Assembly (NCBI GenBank): GCA_031258265.1 | Contig: JAIRNB010000040.1 | Span: 1-13,912, forward strand | Origin: Treponema sp. | GTDB taxonomy: Bacteria; Spirochaetota; Spirochaetia; Treponematales; Breznakiellaceae | Length of the DNA stretch: 13,912 nucleotides | Reading direction: 5' to 3' | Part shown: piece by piece, positions 6,000 to 13,903 of the stretch | Position numbering within the stretch: the stretch's first letter is position 1 | Layout of the letters: every line of letters starts with the position of its first letter | Made by a program: the position numbers and the translations under genes | The notes under the pieces: model-generated | Databases searched by the model: none | Seen by the model: only the letters and a program-made list of their open reading frames with translations | What the model was told of the DNA's origin: nothing

Positions 6000-6893
6000 T
6001 TTCAAAATCCGCTCGGCGTTTTTGTGGAGGATCAGCTCCCGTTCCCCGCCGTCCAGGTCCAGGGTGTAAAAATCTTCCAGGCAGCGGCGGGGGTCCCACA
6101 TGGGGTAATCGGTGCCGAAGAGAAAACGTTCCGCCCCGTAGATATGAATTAGCTCCGCCGCCCGCTTTTTGCCCAGGTAGGGGATGGAACTGGAGACATC
6201 GAAGTAGCAAAAGCGGTCTTTGAAGTATTCCAGGGCCAGGTCGAAAAGGGACCAGCCGCCGAAGTGGGCGGCCACGGCGCTAAGCCGGGGGAAGGCGTCC
6301 AGAACCCTGGCGAGGCGGGCGGGCTGGGAATATTCATAGCGGTAATCCCCGGTATGAAAGACGATGGGAAGTCTTCCCTCCGCCAGGGCGTAGATCTTCA
6401 TCATCCTTTCATCGTCGATGTGGAATCGCTGCATGTCGGGGTGGAATTTAAGGCCCCGGAGCCCCAGGTCCATAAGCCGGCTGATTTCCCCCTGGGGGTC
6501 CTCAAAGTCCGGGTGCAGGGTGCCGAATCCGATAAGCTCCGGGTGTTCCGCCGTGGTCCGGGCGATAAAATCATTGATGCCGGTCACCTGGCCGGGGTTA
6601 GCGGCGGCGGAGAAGACCACAAAACGGTCGATACAGCGCCGTTCCACGCCGCCAGGCGCCGCCCCTGCCGGAAGGGGGGCGTTGCGGGGGCCCTCCCCCG
6701 CAGAGGGGGAAGCGAAGGACCGGAGGGCCGGAGCGGGGGGGAGGCTTCCCCCTCCTTCCTGAATTCCAAACTCCAGGAGTTCCTTTACCGTACCGCCGCA
6801 GCCCATGGGGATACTGTAAAAGGCGCAGATATTACTTACCGCCCGGGCGGCGATTTTTTCCGGGTAGATGTGGGCATGGAAGTCAATGATCAT
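5994..6893 (-). CDS. Amidohydrolase family (Amidohydro_2) metal-dependent hydrolase
   Basis: A TIM-barrel hydrolase or decarboxylase-like enzyme of 299 aa; the substrate is not predictable. The start MIIDFHAHIYPEK at 6893 is the classical beginning of this family and carries the HxH metal pair H6/H8. Further likely metal or catalytic residues are H151 (KFHPD), H180 (VFHTGD), H210 (AAHFGG) and D262 (GTDYPMWDP). The open frame continues far upstream of this ATG, but that part is antisense to the AddB-like gene. No Shine-Dalgarno precedes the ATG; instead a TATAAT box ends seven bases upstream, suggesting a leaderless mRNA. Residues 47-86 are a low-complexity Gly/Pro/Ala/Arg insertion between FGIQE and CIDRFVVFSAAANP, where relatives normally run on directly, so the ancestral protein was probably about 259 aa. 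Confidence 0.9.
   Translation of the reverse strand: MIIDFHAHIYPEKIAARAVSNICAFYSIPMGCGGTVKELLEFGIQEGGGSLPPAPALRSFASPSAGEGPRNAPLPAGAAPGGVERRCIDRFVVFSAAANPGQVTGINDFIARTTAEHPELIGFGTLHPDFEDPQGEISRLMDLGLRGLKFHPDMQRFHIDDERMMKIYALAEGRLPIVFHTGDYRYEYSQPARLARVLDAFPRLSAVAAHFGGWSLFDLALEYFKDRFCYFDVSSSIPYLGKKRAAELIHIYGAERFLFGTDYPMWDPRRCLEDFYTLDLDGGERELILHKNAERILKL
6636..6755. repeat. In-frame GC-rich hairpin-forming insertion within the amidohydrolase gene
   Basis: These 120 bases (40 codons) encode the low-complexity segment of residues 47-86. They contain TCCCCC (6694-6699), loop GCAGA and GGGGGA (6705-6710), as well as CCCCT...AGGGG at about 6663-6677 and GGGGG...CCCCC near 6740. The boundaries are set from where typical family sequence stops and resumes, so they may be off by a few codons. 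Confidence 0.6.
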
Positions 6894-6899
6894 GGGGGC

Positions 6900-6914
6900 A
6901 TTATACCGTATAAT
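6900..6914. promoter_or_regulatory. Symmetric divergent promoter: overlapping TATAAT boxes on both strands
   Basis: ATTATAC (6900-6906), C, GTATAAT (6908-6914) is a perfect dyad that puts TATAAT on the plus strand at 6909-6914 and on the minus strand at 6905-6900. The plus-strand ATG of the AddB-like gene (6921) and the minus-strand ATG of the amidohydrolase (6893) are each 14 bases from the dyad centre (6907), the expected position of the transcription start itself. No Shine-Dalgarno precedes either gene. -35 boxes are weak by eye. Confidence 0.6.
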
Positions 6915-6920
6915 CGCATC

Positions 6921-9900
6921 ATGGTAGCAACCGCGGTTGACAGGGTACTCCTGGAGCATGCCGGAGACCCCAGGGCTCTTTTTGTTTTTCCCACGGAGAT
7001 TGCGCTGAACCGCTGGGCGGAACGGACGCTGCGGCTCCGGGGGGGCGGTTCCCTGGCGATGGACCGGTTTACCGCCTGGGACCGTTTTAAGCGGGATTCT
7101 ATCCGGTCCCGGATACAGGACAGGAGGGCGATTCCGCCGGCGCTGCGGAAGATCTTCGCGGGCCGTCTTTTGGAGGAGAACGCCAGGGCGCTGCGGGAGG
7201 GGGGAGAGGGGATTTTTAATTTTCTTATTCCCCCCCGCTATGCCGCAGAGGGTTTGTCCTTTGGGCCCTGGCTTTCCCGGACTCTGCCCCAGTTGGGGGG
7301 CTGGTTCAGGAGGGCGGCGGGGAAGGAGGCTTCGGAGATCCGGGGGGAGGATTCCCCGGGCTTTGACGAGGGGGAAGACCGGGACCTTTTTTCCCTGACC
7401 CTGCACTATGGGGAATTCCTGAAAAAACACGGGCTTTTTGAACCTGCCTGGGAGAAGCCCCCCTTTGACGACCAGGGCAGGGAATGTTTTATTTTTTTCC
7501 CCGAGGCCCTGAGCGATTTTTCCGAATACGAGGCCCTGCTGGAGGGGGCCCCCCATGTAAGGATACTGTCTCTTGCCGGATGGGGGGAGCTGAAACCCTG
7601 CCGGGGATTCTTCTACACCAACGCCCGCAGCGAGATTACCGAGGCGGCCCTTTACATCAGAAATCTGGTGGAAAAAGAGGGGGTTCCCTGGGAGAATATC
7701 GTGGTGAGTGTTCCCGAAGGGGAAAACTACGAACCCTACGCGGCGCGGGAATTTGCCAACCGGGGTATCCCCGTGGTGCGGCGGGCGGGGAAGGCCCTGA
7801 GCGCCTATCCTGCGGGGCGGCTTTTTACCGGCATACAGGATTGCTGCGCCCAGGGTTTTTCCTTTGGGCCGCTTTCCAACCTGCTCCTTAACTCCCAGCT
7901 TCCCTGGAAGGACAGGGAAACTATTGACCAGCTTATAGATTTTGGTATTCGGAACAACTGTATCTGTTCCTGGACGGAGGGGGGCCGGGAGGAGGATGTA
8001 TGGCTGGACGCCTTTAGGTCCCTGGCGGGGAGCCGGGAACAGCGGGCCGCGGGCTACTACCGGGAACTCAAGGCCGCCATGGAAAAGATCGCCGCTTCCC
8101 GGCGTTTTAGAGAAATTCTCTGGGCCTACTTTGCCTTTAGGGACCGCTTCCTCGATATTGCCCGCTGTTCGCCGGAGGCGGACGCTGTGCTTTCCCGCTG
8201 TATCTCCGAGCTTTTAGCCTTGACGGAACTTGAGGATTCTTTTCCCGGTCTTCCGGCGGCGGAACCCTACGCCTTCTTTGTTGAACACCTGGGGGAAACC
8301 AGCTATCTGCCCCAGGAGCGGCTTGAGGGGGTCTCTATCCTTCCCTACCGCACGGCGGCCTGCGTCCCCTTCGACTGCCACATTGTCCTGGGGTCCAGCC
8401 AGGATAACCTTTCCATGGTTTTCTCCCGCCTGGATTTCCTGTCCAGGACAAAAAAGGAAAAGCTGTCCCTGGAAGATATTGACGCTTCGGATGCTTTTAT
8501 CCGGCTGCACCGCCTTAATTCGACGGGGCCGGCGGCGTTTTTCTGTTCCGCCCAGGGTTTCGCGGGTTTCTCTGTTCCCCACCAGGGTCTTAATATTGAC
8601 GGGGAGCCGAGGCTCCGCTGGGCCGGGGCGGAGGCCCCCTTCTTTAGTCCAGATCTTTTTGAAACGGAGGAACGGGCCCTGGGGGGGGACGGAAAGGCCC
8701 CCCTGGAACTGTACCAGGTTCAGGACCGGGGATTCCGGGCCTGGATGGAAAGGAGGGCCCCCCCGGAGGGCCCCCGGCGGACCGGGGCGGATCTCTCCGG
8801 CCCCTATATCGCGGAACTTCTCAGGAAAAAAACGGAAGAACAGGTCTCCGTCTCCGCCAGCGCCCTGGAACCGTACTATTACTGTTCCGTCCGCTGGCTT
8901 TACGAAAGGCTTCTGAGGCTGGAGAGCCGGCGCATGGAGACCGCCCTGATGGCGGAAAATGTGACGGGGAGTCTGTACCATGCCGTACTGGATAAATTTT
9001 TCAAGGCCCTGGGGGGAACGATCCTGCGCTTTCCTTCGCCGGAGGAAACCGCCGGGGGCAGGGGAACGGCGGAACTTTCCTCCGATTATTCACGGTTCCT
9101 GGCCTCCGCCGTCCGGGAGGTTTTTGAGGGCCTCCCCCTCTTAAGCGGCGAGCGGGTCCCTTTAAGCGCCCTGACATCCCGTTTCCTCCGGGCCCAGGAA
9201 AAGACAGTGCAGAGGCAGTTGGAACTGCTCCTGGGGACCCTGCTGCTTTACTTTGAGGGCTGCCGGGTTGAGGGGAGTGAACTTAACCGCCGGCTGGAAA
9301 AAGAGGATTACTGTCTTACGGGGAAAATAGATCTGCTGCTCCGTGATGAGCGGGGGGAAACGGAAAGCCCCGGAGGGGTTATCGTGGACTTTAAGTTAAG
9401 CCGCCTCCCCAAACGGAAACCCTGCACCGGGGAAGGGGGCCTGGAAAATTTCCAGCTTCCCATGTACATCACCCTGGCGGAGGCCGCGGAGGGGGAAGAC
9501 GCAGGCAAAGAATCCGGGGGGGAAGAATCCTCACGGGGAGAATCCGTGGGGACCGCCCTTTTCTTCAGCATCCTGAAGACCGAGACGGCGGTGATCTTTG
9601 GCCGTATCCGGGATAAGTATACCGGGAAGCGGAAACCGGCAAGGCAGGCGATCCTCCGGGGGGGGGAAGACGGCCGTTTCGAGGCCGTCATGGAAGAATT
9701 CCGGGCCAAGGTCCGGTCCTATGCCGGAGATATGAGGGAGGGGAAGCTTGCGCCCCCCAATGCCGGGGAGGAACGCTGCGGCCCCTGCGCCTACCGGCGG
9801 GTTTGCAGGACCCTCTACACCGTCGCCGGGGACCGGAGCTGGATTCCCGGGGAAGCAAAAAAACCGGAGGGCCGGGGAGCGGAAGACGCCCGCCTAGACG

Positions 9901-9989
9901 CCCCCTTGGACGCCCGCCGGGATGTTCCCCTGGACGCCCGCGGGAATGTGCCGGGAAAAAGTCCGGCCCGGGAGCTTAACGCGAAATGA
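6921..9989 (+). CDS. addB: AddB-like Fe-S PD-(D/E)XK exonuclease subunit
   Basis: The likely second subunit of the ATP-dependent helicase-nuclease that processes double-strand DNA ends. The start is set at ATG 6921 (MVATAVDRVLL, then FVFPTEIALNRWAE), the first family-like sequence; the longer open frame upstream is antisense to the amidohydrolase. The result is 1022 aa, shorter than the roughly 1150 of Bacillus AddB, and it lacks an N-terminal Walker A, starting straight at the motif Ia-like FPTE segment. Central sequence (FYTNARSE and ILPYRTA...PFDCHIVLGSSQDN) fits the inactive helicase scaffold of AddB/RecC proteins. The nuclease domain shows GSLYH (H687), GKID (D804), VDFK (D823, K825) and QLPMY (Q845, Y849). 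Four cysteines, C655 and C953/C956/C962 (CGPCAYRRVC), should hold a 4Fe-4S cluster clamping the domain. Two in-frame repeats lie in its C-terminal third. It overlaps the next gene by ATGA. Confidence 0.85.
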   Translation: MVATAVDRVLLEHAGDPRALFVFPTEIALNRWAERTLRLRGGGSLAMDRFTAWDRFKRDSIRSRIQDRRAIPPALRKIFAGRLLEENARALREGGEGIFNFLIPPRYAAEGLSFGPWLSRTLPQLGGWFRRAAGKEASEIRGEDSPGFDEGEDRDLFSLTLHYGEFLKKHGLFEPAWEKPPFDDQGRECFIFFPEALSDFSEYEALLEGAPHVRILSLAGWGELKPCRGFFYTNARSEITEAALYIRNLVEKEGVPWENIVVSVPEGENYEPYAAREFANRGIPVVRRAGKALSAYPAGRLFTGIQDCCAQGFSFGPLSNLLLNSQLPWKDRETIDQLIDFGIRNNCICSWTEGGREEDVWLDAFRSLAGSREQRAAGYYRELKAAMEKIAASRRFREILWAYFAFRDRFLDIARCSPEADAVLSRCISELLALTELEDSFPGLPAAEPYAFFVEHLGETSYLPQERLEGVSILPYRTAACVPFDCHIVLGSSQDNLSMVFSRLDFLSRTKKEKLSLEDIDASDAFIRLHRLNSTGPAAFFCSAQGFAGFSVPHQGLNIDGEPRLRWAGAEAPFFSPDLFETEERALGGDGKAPLELYQVQDRGFRAWMERRAPPEGPRRTGADLSGPYIAELLRKKTEEQVSVSASALEPYYYCSVRWLYERLLRLESRRMETALMAENVTGSLYHAVLDKFFKALGGTILRFPSPEETAGGRGTAELSSDYSRFLASAVREVFEGLPLLSGERVPLSALTSRFLRAQEKTVQRQLELLLGTLLLYFEGCRVEGSELNRRLEKEDYCLTGKIDLLLRDERGETESPGGVIVDFKLSRLPKRKPCTGEGGLENFQLPMYITLAEAAEGEDAGKESGGEESSRGESVGTALFFSILKTETAVIFGRIRDKYTGKRKPARQAILRGGEDGRFEAVMEEFRAKVRSYAGDMREGKLAPPNAGEERCGPCAYRRVCRTLYTVAGDRSWIPGEAKKPEGRGAEDARLDAPLDARRDVPLDARGNVPGKSPARELNAK
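9510..9554 (+). repeat. Three 15-bp tandem repeats inside the AddB-like gene
   Basis: GAATCC recurs at 9510, 9525 and 9540, exactly 15 bp apart, in units ending with G-rich sequence. They encode (x-E-S-x-x) three times (KESGG, EESSR, GESVG with register shift). The segment lies in a charged loop between the QxxxY motif and the next strand of the nuclease domain. Confidence 0.7.
9885..9956 (+). repeat. Six 12-bp repeats encoding a tetrapeptide tail of the AddB-like protein
   Basis: From 9885 the sequence repeats every 12 bp (GACGCCCGC-type units), encoding DARL, DAPL, DARR, DVPL, DARG and NVPG in succession. It follows the Fe-S cysteines and forms a flexible-looking C-terminal tail. The two copies at 9907-9930 and 9931-9954 are also recognisable as a 24-bp higher-order unit. 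Confidence 0.7.
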
Positions 9990-12900
9990 AACCCATACTG
10001 AACCCGGAACAGAGACGGGCCGTCGATTGCGACAGGAACGCTGTGGCCGCCGCCGGGGCGGGGTCGGGAAAGACATCGGTCCTGGCAAGCCGCTACGTCA
10101 GGCTGGTTAAGGACGGGGCCCTGCGGGTAGATCAGATCCTTACCCTTACCTTTACCCGCAAGGCGGCGGCGGAAATGTACCGCCGGATCTACGGGGCCCT
10201 GAGGGCCGAAGTCCAATCCCCCGGAGGGGGGGGAGATTCCCCGGTCATGCAGGACAGGGCGGCAGCCCCTGCCGGCGGCCAGGACCCTGCGGCCGCCGCC
10301 CTGGAGAATTTTTTCCACGCCCGGATTCAGACCCTGGATTCCTACTGCGCCTACATCGTAAGGCAGGCGGCCTCCCGCTACGGCATCCGCCCGGATTTCC
10401 GCATAGACAACGAGGGGGCCCGGGAACTGGCAGAGCGGGAGAGTCTTCCCTTCCTCATTTCCCGCCGGCATCACCCGGCCCTGGAGCGGCTCTACCGGGG
10501 GAAGCGGCCCGTGGATATTGCCCGCGGCCTTTTCGCGGCCTCCGCCTTTTCCTACGGTTACATTGACGAACCGGCGGCCTATATCCGGGGACTCATCTCC
10601 CAGTTTGCCGCCATCCGTACAGAATGGGAAAAAATAACAGAAATACTGCTGCCCCTGGCGGATGAACTGGTTTCCCTGGCCGCCGCCGGGGAGGGGGACG
10701 ATTTCTTAGTACAACTACGTTCCCCGGCGGAAGCTTACGCAAAAATCCGGGAGACCCTTATAAGCGGGGAAGAACTGGAGTCCTACTTTGAGGAGCTCCT
10801 GACCCTGCGGGAAACTCCGGGGGAAAGCGCCGATGCCGCGGAGATTCATCCCCTGCGGGGGCGCTGCCTCCGGTGGCTAAAAACAATCAGCGATCTTGCC
10901 TACGTCAACGCCGCCAGGGGCAAACGGAATTCCCGGGCAAAGGAAATTTCCAAAGAACTAAGGGGGCTGTTCCGGGTCTTTTCGTCGATTCTGGTTTACA
11001 TCCTCCAGGGGGGAATAATCCTCTCCGTCATGGTCCTGCTGGAGGAATTTCAGAAGCTCTACGTGGAAAAGAAACGGACTCAGGGAATCCTCAGCTTTAC
11101 CGATGTGGCCCGCCTGGCCCGGACCATTATGCGGGATCAGGGGGATATACGGAACAACGAGAAGGCCGCTTTTAAGGCCGTCATGATCGATGAATTTCAG
11201 GACAACAATTCCCTGCAGAAGGAACTCCTCTTTTTATTGGCGGAAAAACAGAATTACTGTGCCGAAGGCATACCTGCCGCCGCCGGCCTGGAAGAAACAA
11301 AACTTTTTTTTGTGGGGGACGAGAAACAGTCTATCTACCGTTTCCGGGGGGCGGATGTTTCGGTTTTCCGGGAATTGAAGAACGAGCTTTCGGCGGAGAA
11401 ATTAAGCATGGGAACAAATTACCGGTCCTCCCCCCAGCTTATCGCCTGTTTCAACGCCCTCTTTGGGGGCAGCATCTACGATCCCTCCGGGGCTTCCCCC
11501 CTCTTTCAATACGCCTCTATTTTTCCGCCCTCCCGGATCCCCCCCTATGAGGCGGAGTACAGCCCCCTGGCCGCGGGGATAGACGAGGAGGGGCAGGCGA
11601 AGCTCTACATCCTGGATTCTAAAGACGGGGGGGAAGATGATGATAATGAAGAGGAGGAGGGAGAAAATTTTGCGGCCGCCGAAAATGAGGCGGCCTTCGT
11701 CGCCGCCAGGATCAGGGAACTGCTGGATGAAAAAGACGAAGCGGGGCGGAAACGCCGCAGCCCCGGCGATATTGCCATTCTCCTTAGGACCCACAGGCCC
11801 CAGGGACTCTTTGAAAAACATCTGCGGCTCCTGGACATTCCCTACACCGGGGAGGGGCTGAGCGGTTTTTTTGCCGACGGCCCGGTAAACGACATGGCCG
11901 CCTTCATCAGGCTTATCGCCTACCCCCTGGATACGGAGGCCTACGCCATAAGCCTCCGTTCCCCCTTTGCGGGGCTTTCCCTCCGGGGCCTGGCCCTTTG
12001 TATCGACGCCTTCAACAATCCGGAATTCTCCGGACAGCCCTTTTCCCCCCCCGTTTCCCTGGACGATGAAGACCGGCGGGCCTATGAGAGGGGGGGAGAA
12101 CTTTACCGGCGGGTCAGGGATACGGCGGCGGAGCTTTCCATCGGCCAACTGCTAAGCAGGCTTTGGTACGAGGAGGGCTACCGTTACGAAACGATCTGGA
12201 ATTCCCGGGTCGCTTCCCACCGGGAACTTTTCGATTATCTCTACGCCCAGGCGCTAAAGGCCGATGAGGAGGGCCTAAGCCTGGCGGCCTTCAGCGACAG
12301 GCTGGAGGCCCTGCGGGAACGGGAAGAACCGCTGGAGGATACGGAGATTCCCCTGGAACGGCCCGGCGCCGTAAGGCTTCTCACCATTCATAAGAGTAAA
12401 GGCCTGGAATTTGAGGTGGTCTTCGTCGTCTGCTGCGGCAGCCGGGCCAGGGGCCGGCGGAATGACCGGGAGCTATACTATTCCGCCTCCGGCCGGGGGC
12501 TGTCCTTTAACCCGCCCATGCCCCCTGAATGTGCCCGGCTGGAGAACCTTGGACGGAATTTCTTCTACGAGGAAGACCGGCTGGAAGAGCGGCGGAAGGA
12601 GACCGCCGAACTCCGGCGGCTCCTCTATGTGGCTATGACCCGGGCCCGGCGGGCTTTGTACCTGAGCGGCGCTTTCCCCCTGGAGGCCAAGGGGGGGGAG
12701 ATTCTTCCCGCCCTGGGGGAAGCCCTGGAAAAAAAGAAAAAGGACCGCGCGAAAAAAAACGAAGAACAGGGATTCCAGCCCCTGGAGAACGACAGTATCC
12801 TTGACAACGGCACTTTCTTCGGCCTCCTCCTCCCCGCCATTCTGGAAAGCAGGCCCTGGCTGGGGGAAGGGGGGGAAAAAGAGGAGGGGAAACGGCCTCT

Positions 12901-13753
12901 TTACCTTGAAGGGGGACTGCCGCCCTACCTTGGGCTGGAACTGATCCCCCCCCTGGGTCCAGAGGGGCCGGAAAAGCGGGAGGAACGGGGTTACGCCAAC
13001 AGCCCCTCCGGCCTTGCCCGTTTCTTCCAGGACAAACTTCCCCTTTACACCGGGGGGCCTGTCATTGACACCCCGGTTTTGCATGGGAACCGCCTCAGCC
13101 CCAGCGCCGCGGGGGAACTCCTGGGCCCCGCCGGGGATGCGGTGGAACAGGGCCCCCCATTCCTCCATGACCCCGCCCTGTCCGGCCAGGGGGCCGCGGA
13201 CATCTTTGCCGCCGTCGATCCCATCCTTTCCCGGAGCGGCGCCTTTGCCGAATTCGGAAGCCTGGCCCATCTCTGCGTGGAAGCGGGGCTTACCGGAAAG
13301 GAGGAACATTTCCCCCCCGGTCTGGCCGCACGGCTGCGCCCCGGCGAGGCGGAAACCCTGCTGGCGGCGGGGAAGGACCTGGCCGGGCGTTTCCTCTCCT
13401 CCCCCCTGGGAATCCAGGCCGGCGAAGCGGCCTGTCATTGGAGCGAGTACCCCTTCCGCAGCCTCTGGGAAGTTCCCGGAGAAAGCGGCCCCCCCCAGCC
13501 GGGAGAATCCGGCGGCATTTTTATCAGCGGAGTCATCGATCTCCTTTACGAGTGGGAAGACGGGCTGCGGGTGGTGGATTTTAAAACCGACAGCGAAGAA
13601 AGGCCCGAAGAACACCTGGCCCAGATGTCCATTTACCGGCGGGCGGCCCAGGAACTCCGGGGGAAAAACTGCCGGGTCTGGCTCTACTACCTCCGCAGCG
13701 GCAGGGCGGTGGAGATCAGGCGCTTTGAGCCGCTGAAAAAAAAGGCTTTGTAA
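9986..13753 (+). CDS. addA: AddA-like UvrD-family helicase with C-terminal PD-(D/E)XK nuclease
   Basis: The motor subunit of an AddAB-type double-strand-break resection enzyme; it unwinds DNA with ATP and cuts one strand. All superfamily 1A helicase motifs are present: Q-motif NPEQRRAV (6-13), Walker A AAGAGSGKT (22-30), Ia LTFTRKAAAEM (54-64), TLDSYC (116-121), Walker B DEFQD (402-406), III GDEKQSIYRFRGA (444-456), IV NYR (478-480), V TIHKSKGLEFE (800-810) and VI YVAMTRAR (881-888). The nuclease follows: GSLAH (H1095), GVID (D1185), VDFKTD (D1198, K1200) and QMSIY (Q1213, Y1217). Length 1255 is normal for AddA. The ATG lies in the ATGA overlap with the upstream gene, implying translational coupling and equal subunit production. 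Oddities are a Gly/Ala-rich insertion at about 76-104 and a run of acidic residues at 548-560. Confidence 0.93.
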   Translation: MKPILNPEQRRAVDCDRNAVAAAGAGSGKTSVLASRYVRLVKDGALRVDQILTLTFTRKAAAEMYRRIYGALRAEVQSPGGGGDSPVMQDRAAAPAGGQDPAAAALENFFHARIQTLDSYCAYIVRQAASRYGIRPDFRIDNEGARELAERESLPFLISRRHHPALERLYRGKRPVDIARGLFAASAFSYGYIDEPAAYIRGLISQFAAIRTEWEKITEILLPLADELVSLAAAGEGDDFLVQLRSPAEAYAKIRETLISGEELESYFEELLTLRETPGESADAAEIHPLRGRCLRWLKTISDLAYVNAARGKRNSRAKEISKELRGLFRVFSSILVYILQGGIILSVMVLLEEFQKLYVEKKRTQGILSFTDVARLARTIMRDQGDIRNNEKAAFKAVMIDEFQDNNSLQKELLFLLAEKQNYCAEGIPAAAGLEETKLFFVGDEKQSIYRFRGADVSVFRELKNELSAEKLSMGTNYRSSPQLIACFNALFGGSIYDPSGASPLFQYASIFPPSRIPPYEAEYSPLAAGIDEEGQAKLYILDSKDGGEDDDNEEEEGENFAAAENEAAFVAARIRELLDEKDEAGRKRRSPGDIAILLRTHRPQGLFEKHLRLLDIPYTGEGLSGFFADGPVNDMAAFIRLIAYPLDTEAYAISLRSPFAGLSLRGLALCIDAFNNPEFSGQPFSPPVSLDDEDRRAYERGGELYRRVRDTAAELSIGQLLSRLWYEEGYRYETIWNSRVASHRELFDYLYAQALKADEEGLSLAAFSDRLEALREREEPLEDTEIPLERPGAVRLLTIHKSKGLEFEVVFVVCCGSRARGRRNDRELYYSASGRGLSFNPPMPPECARLENLGRNFFYEEDRLEERRKETAELRRLLYVAMTRARRALYLSGAFPLEAKGGEILPALGEALEKKKKDRAKKNEEQGFQPLENDSILDNGTFFGLLLPAILESRPWLGEGGEKEEGKRPLYLEGGLPPYLGLELIPPLGPEGPEKREERGYANSPSGLARFFQDKLPLYTGGPVIDTPVLHGNRLSPSAAGELLGPAGDAVEQGPPFLHDPALSGQGAADIFAAVDPILSRSGAFAEFGSLAHLCVEAGLTGKEEHFPPGLAARLRPGEAETLLAAGKDLAGRFLSSPLGIQAGEAACHWSEYPFRSLWEVPGESGPPQPGESGGIFISGVIDLLYEWEDGLRVVDFKTDSEERPEEHLAQMSIYRRAAQELRGKNCRVWLYYLRSGRAVEIRRFEPLKKKAL
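10211..10297 (+). repeat. Low-complexity in-frame insertion within the AddA-like gene
   Basis: Codons about 76-104 encode Gly/Pro/Ala-rich sequence (QSPGGGGDSP, then DRAAAPAGGQDP) between the motif Ia helix and ALENFFHARIQTLDSYC. The DNA holds CCCCC-GGA-GGGGG near 10218-10230 and shares GCCCCTGCCGG with the insertion in the amidohydrolase gene, so the two may be related. Exact limits are uncertain. Confidence 0.45.
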
Positions 13754-13780
13754 GAAGCTCCTCTGTTTTTTTTGGGCGCA

Positions 13781-13800
13781 TTTTTTGCTGCCGCAAAAAA
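13781..13800. repeat. Hairpin TTTTTTGC / GCAAAAAA
   Basis: TTTTTTGC (13781-13788), loop TGCC, GCAAAAAA (13793-13800), a perfect 8-bp stem 27 bases after the addA stop. The T-run precedes the loop, so it is not laid out as a plus-strand terminator. Confidence 0.6.
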
Positions 13801-13823
13801 CCGGGCTATCGCTGCAATTCCTC

Positions 13824-13842
13824 AGCCCGCCTGCGGCGGGCT
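13824..13842. repeat. GC-rich hairpin AGCCCGCC / GGCGGGCT
   Basis: AGCCCGCC, loop TGC, GGCGGGCT form a perfect 8-bp stem. Only a short pyrimidine run follows (CTTCC), so it is a strong structure but a poor intrinsic terminator. It may be part of a dispersed repeat. Confidence 0.6.
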
Positions 13843-13871
13843 TCCGGTATTTCCGCTCTATCCCTTGCGCT

Positions 13872-13903
13872 GCTAAAAAATGGCATCCATGCCATTTTTT
13901 AGC
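13872..13903. terminator. Bidirectional intrinsic terminator-like hairpin
   Basis: GCTAAAAAATGGCAT (13872-13886), loop CC, and its exact 15-base complement (13889-13903). Six A on the left and six T on the right of a TGGCAT/ATGCCA stem give the standard terminator layout on both strands. It lies 118 bases after the addA stop and could end the addB-addA transcript and any convergent transcript from the right. Confidence 0.7.

Noticed and set aside
6264..6920. A 219-codon 5' extension of the AddB-like open frame.
   Set aside because: It is antisense to the amidohydrolase and has no family resemblance; family sequence begins at the ATG at 6921.
5994..7556. A 520-codon open frame on the minus strand reaching far beyond the amidohydrolase start.
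   Set aside because: The part above 6893 is antisense to the AddB-like gene, has Pro/Gly/Arg-rich shadow composition, and the family start MIIDFHAHIYPEK is internal.
12473..13615. A 380-codon minus-strand open frame opposite addA, and a similar 255-codon frame at 8214-8981.
   Set aside because: GC-rich codon bias keeps antisense frames open; composition is Gly/Pro/Phe-rich without domains, and the plus strand encodes clear helicase-nuclease motifs.
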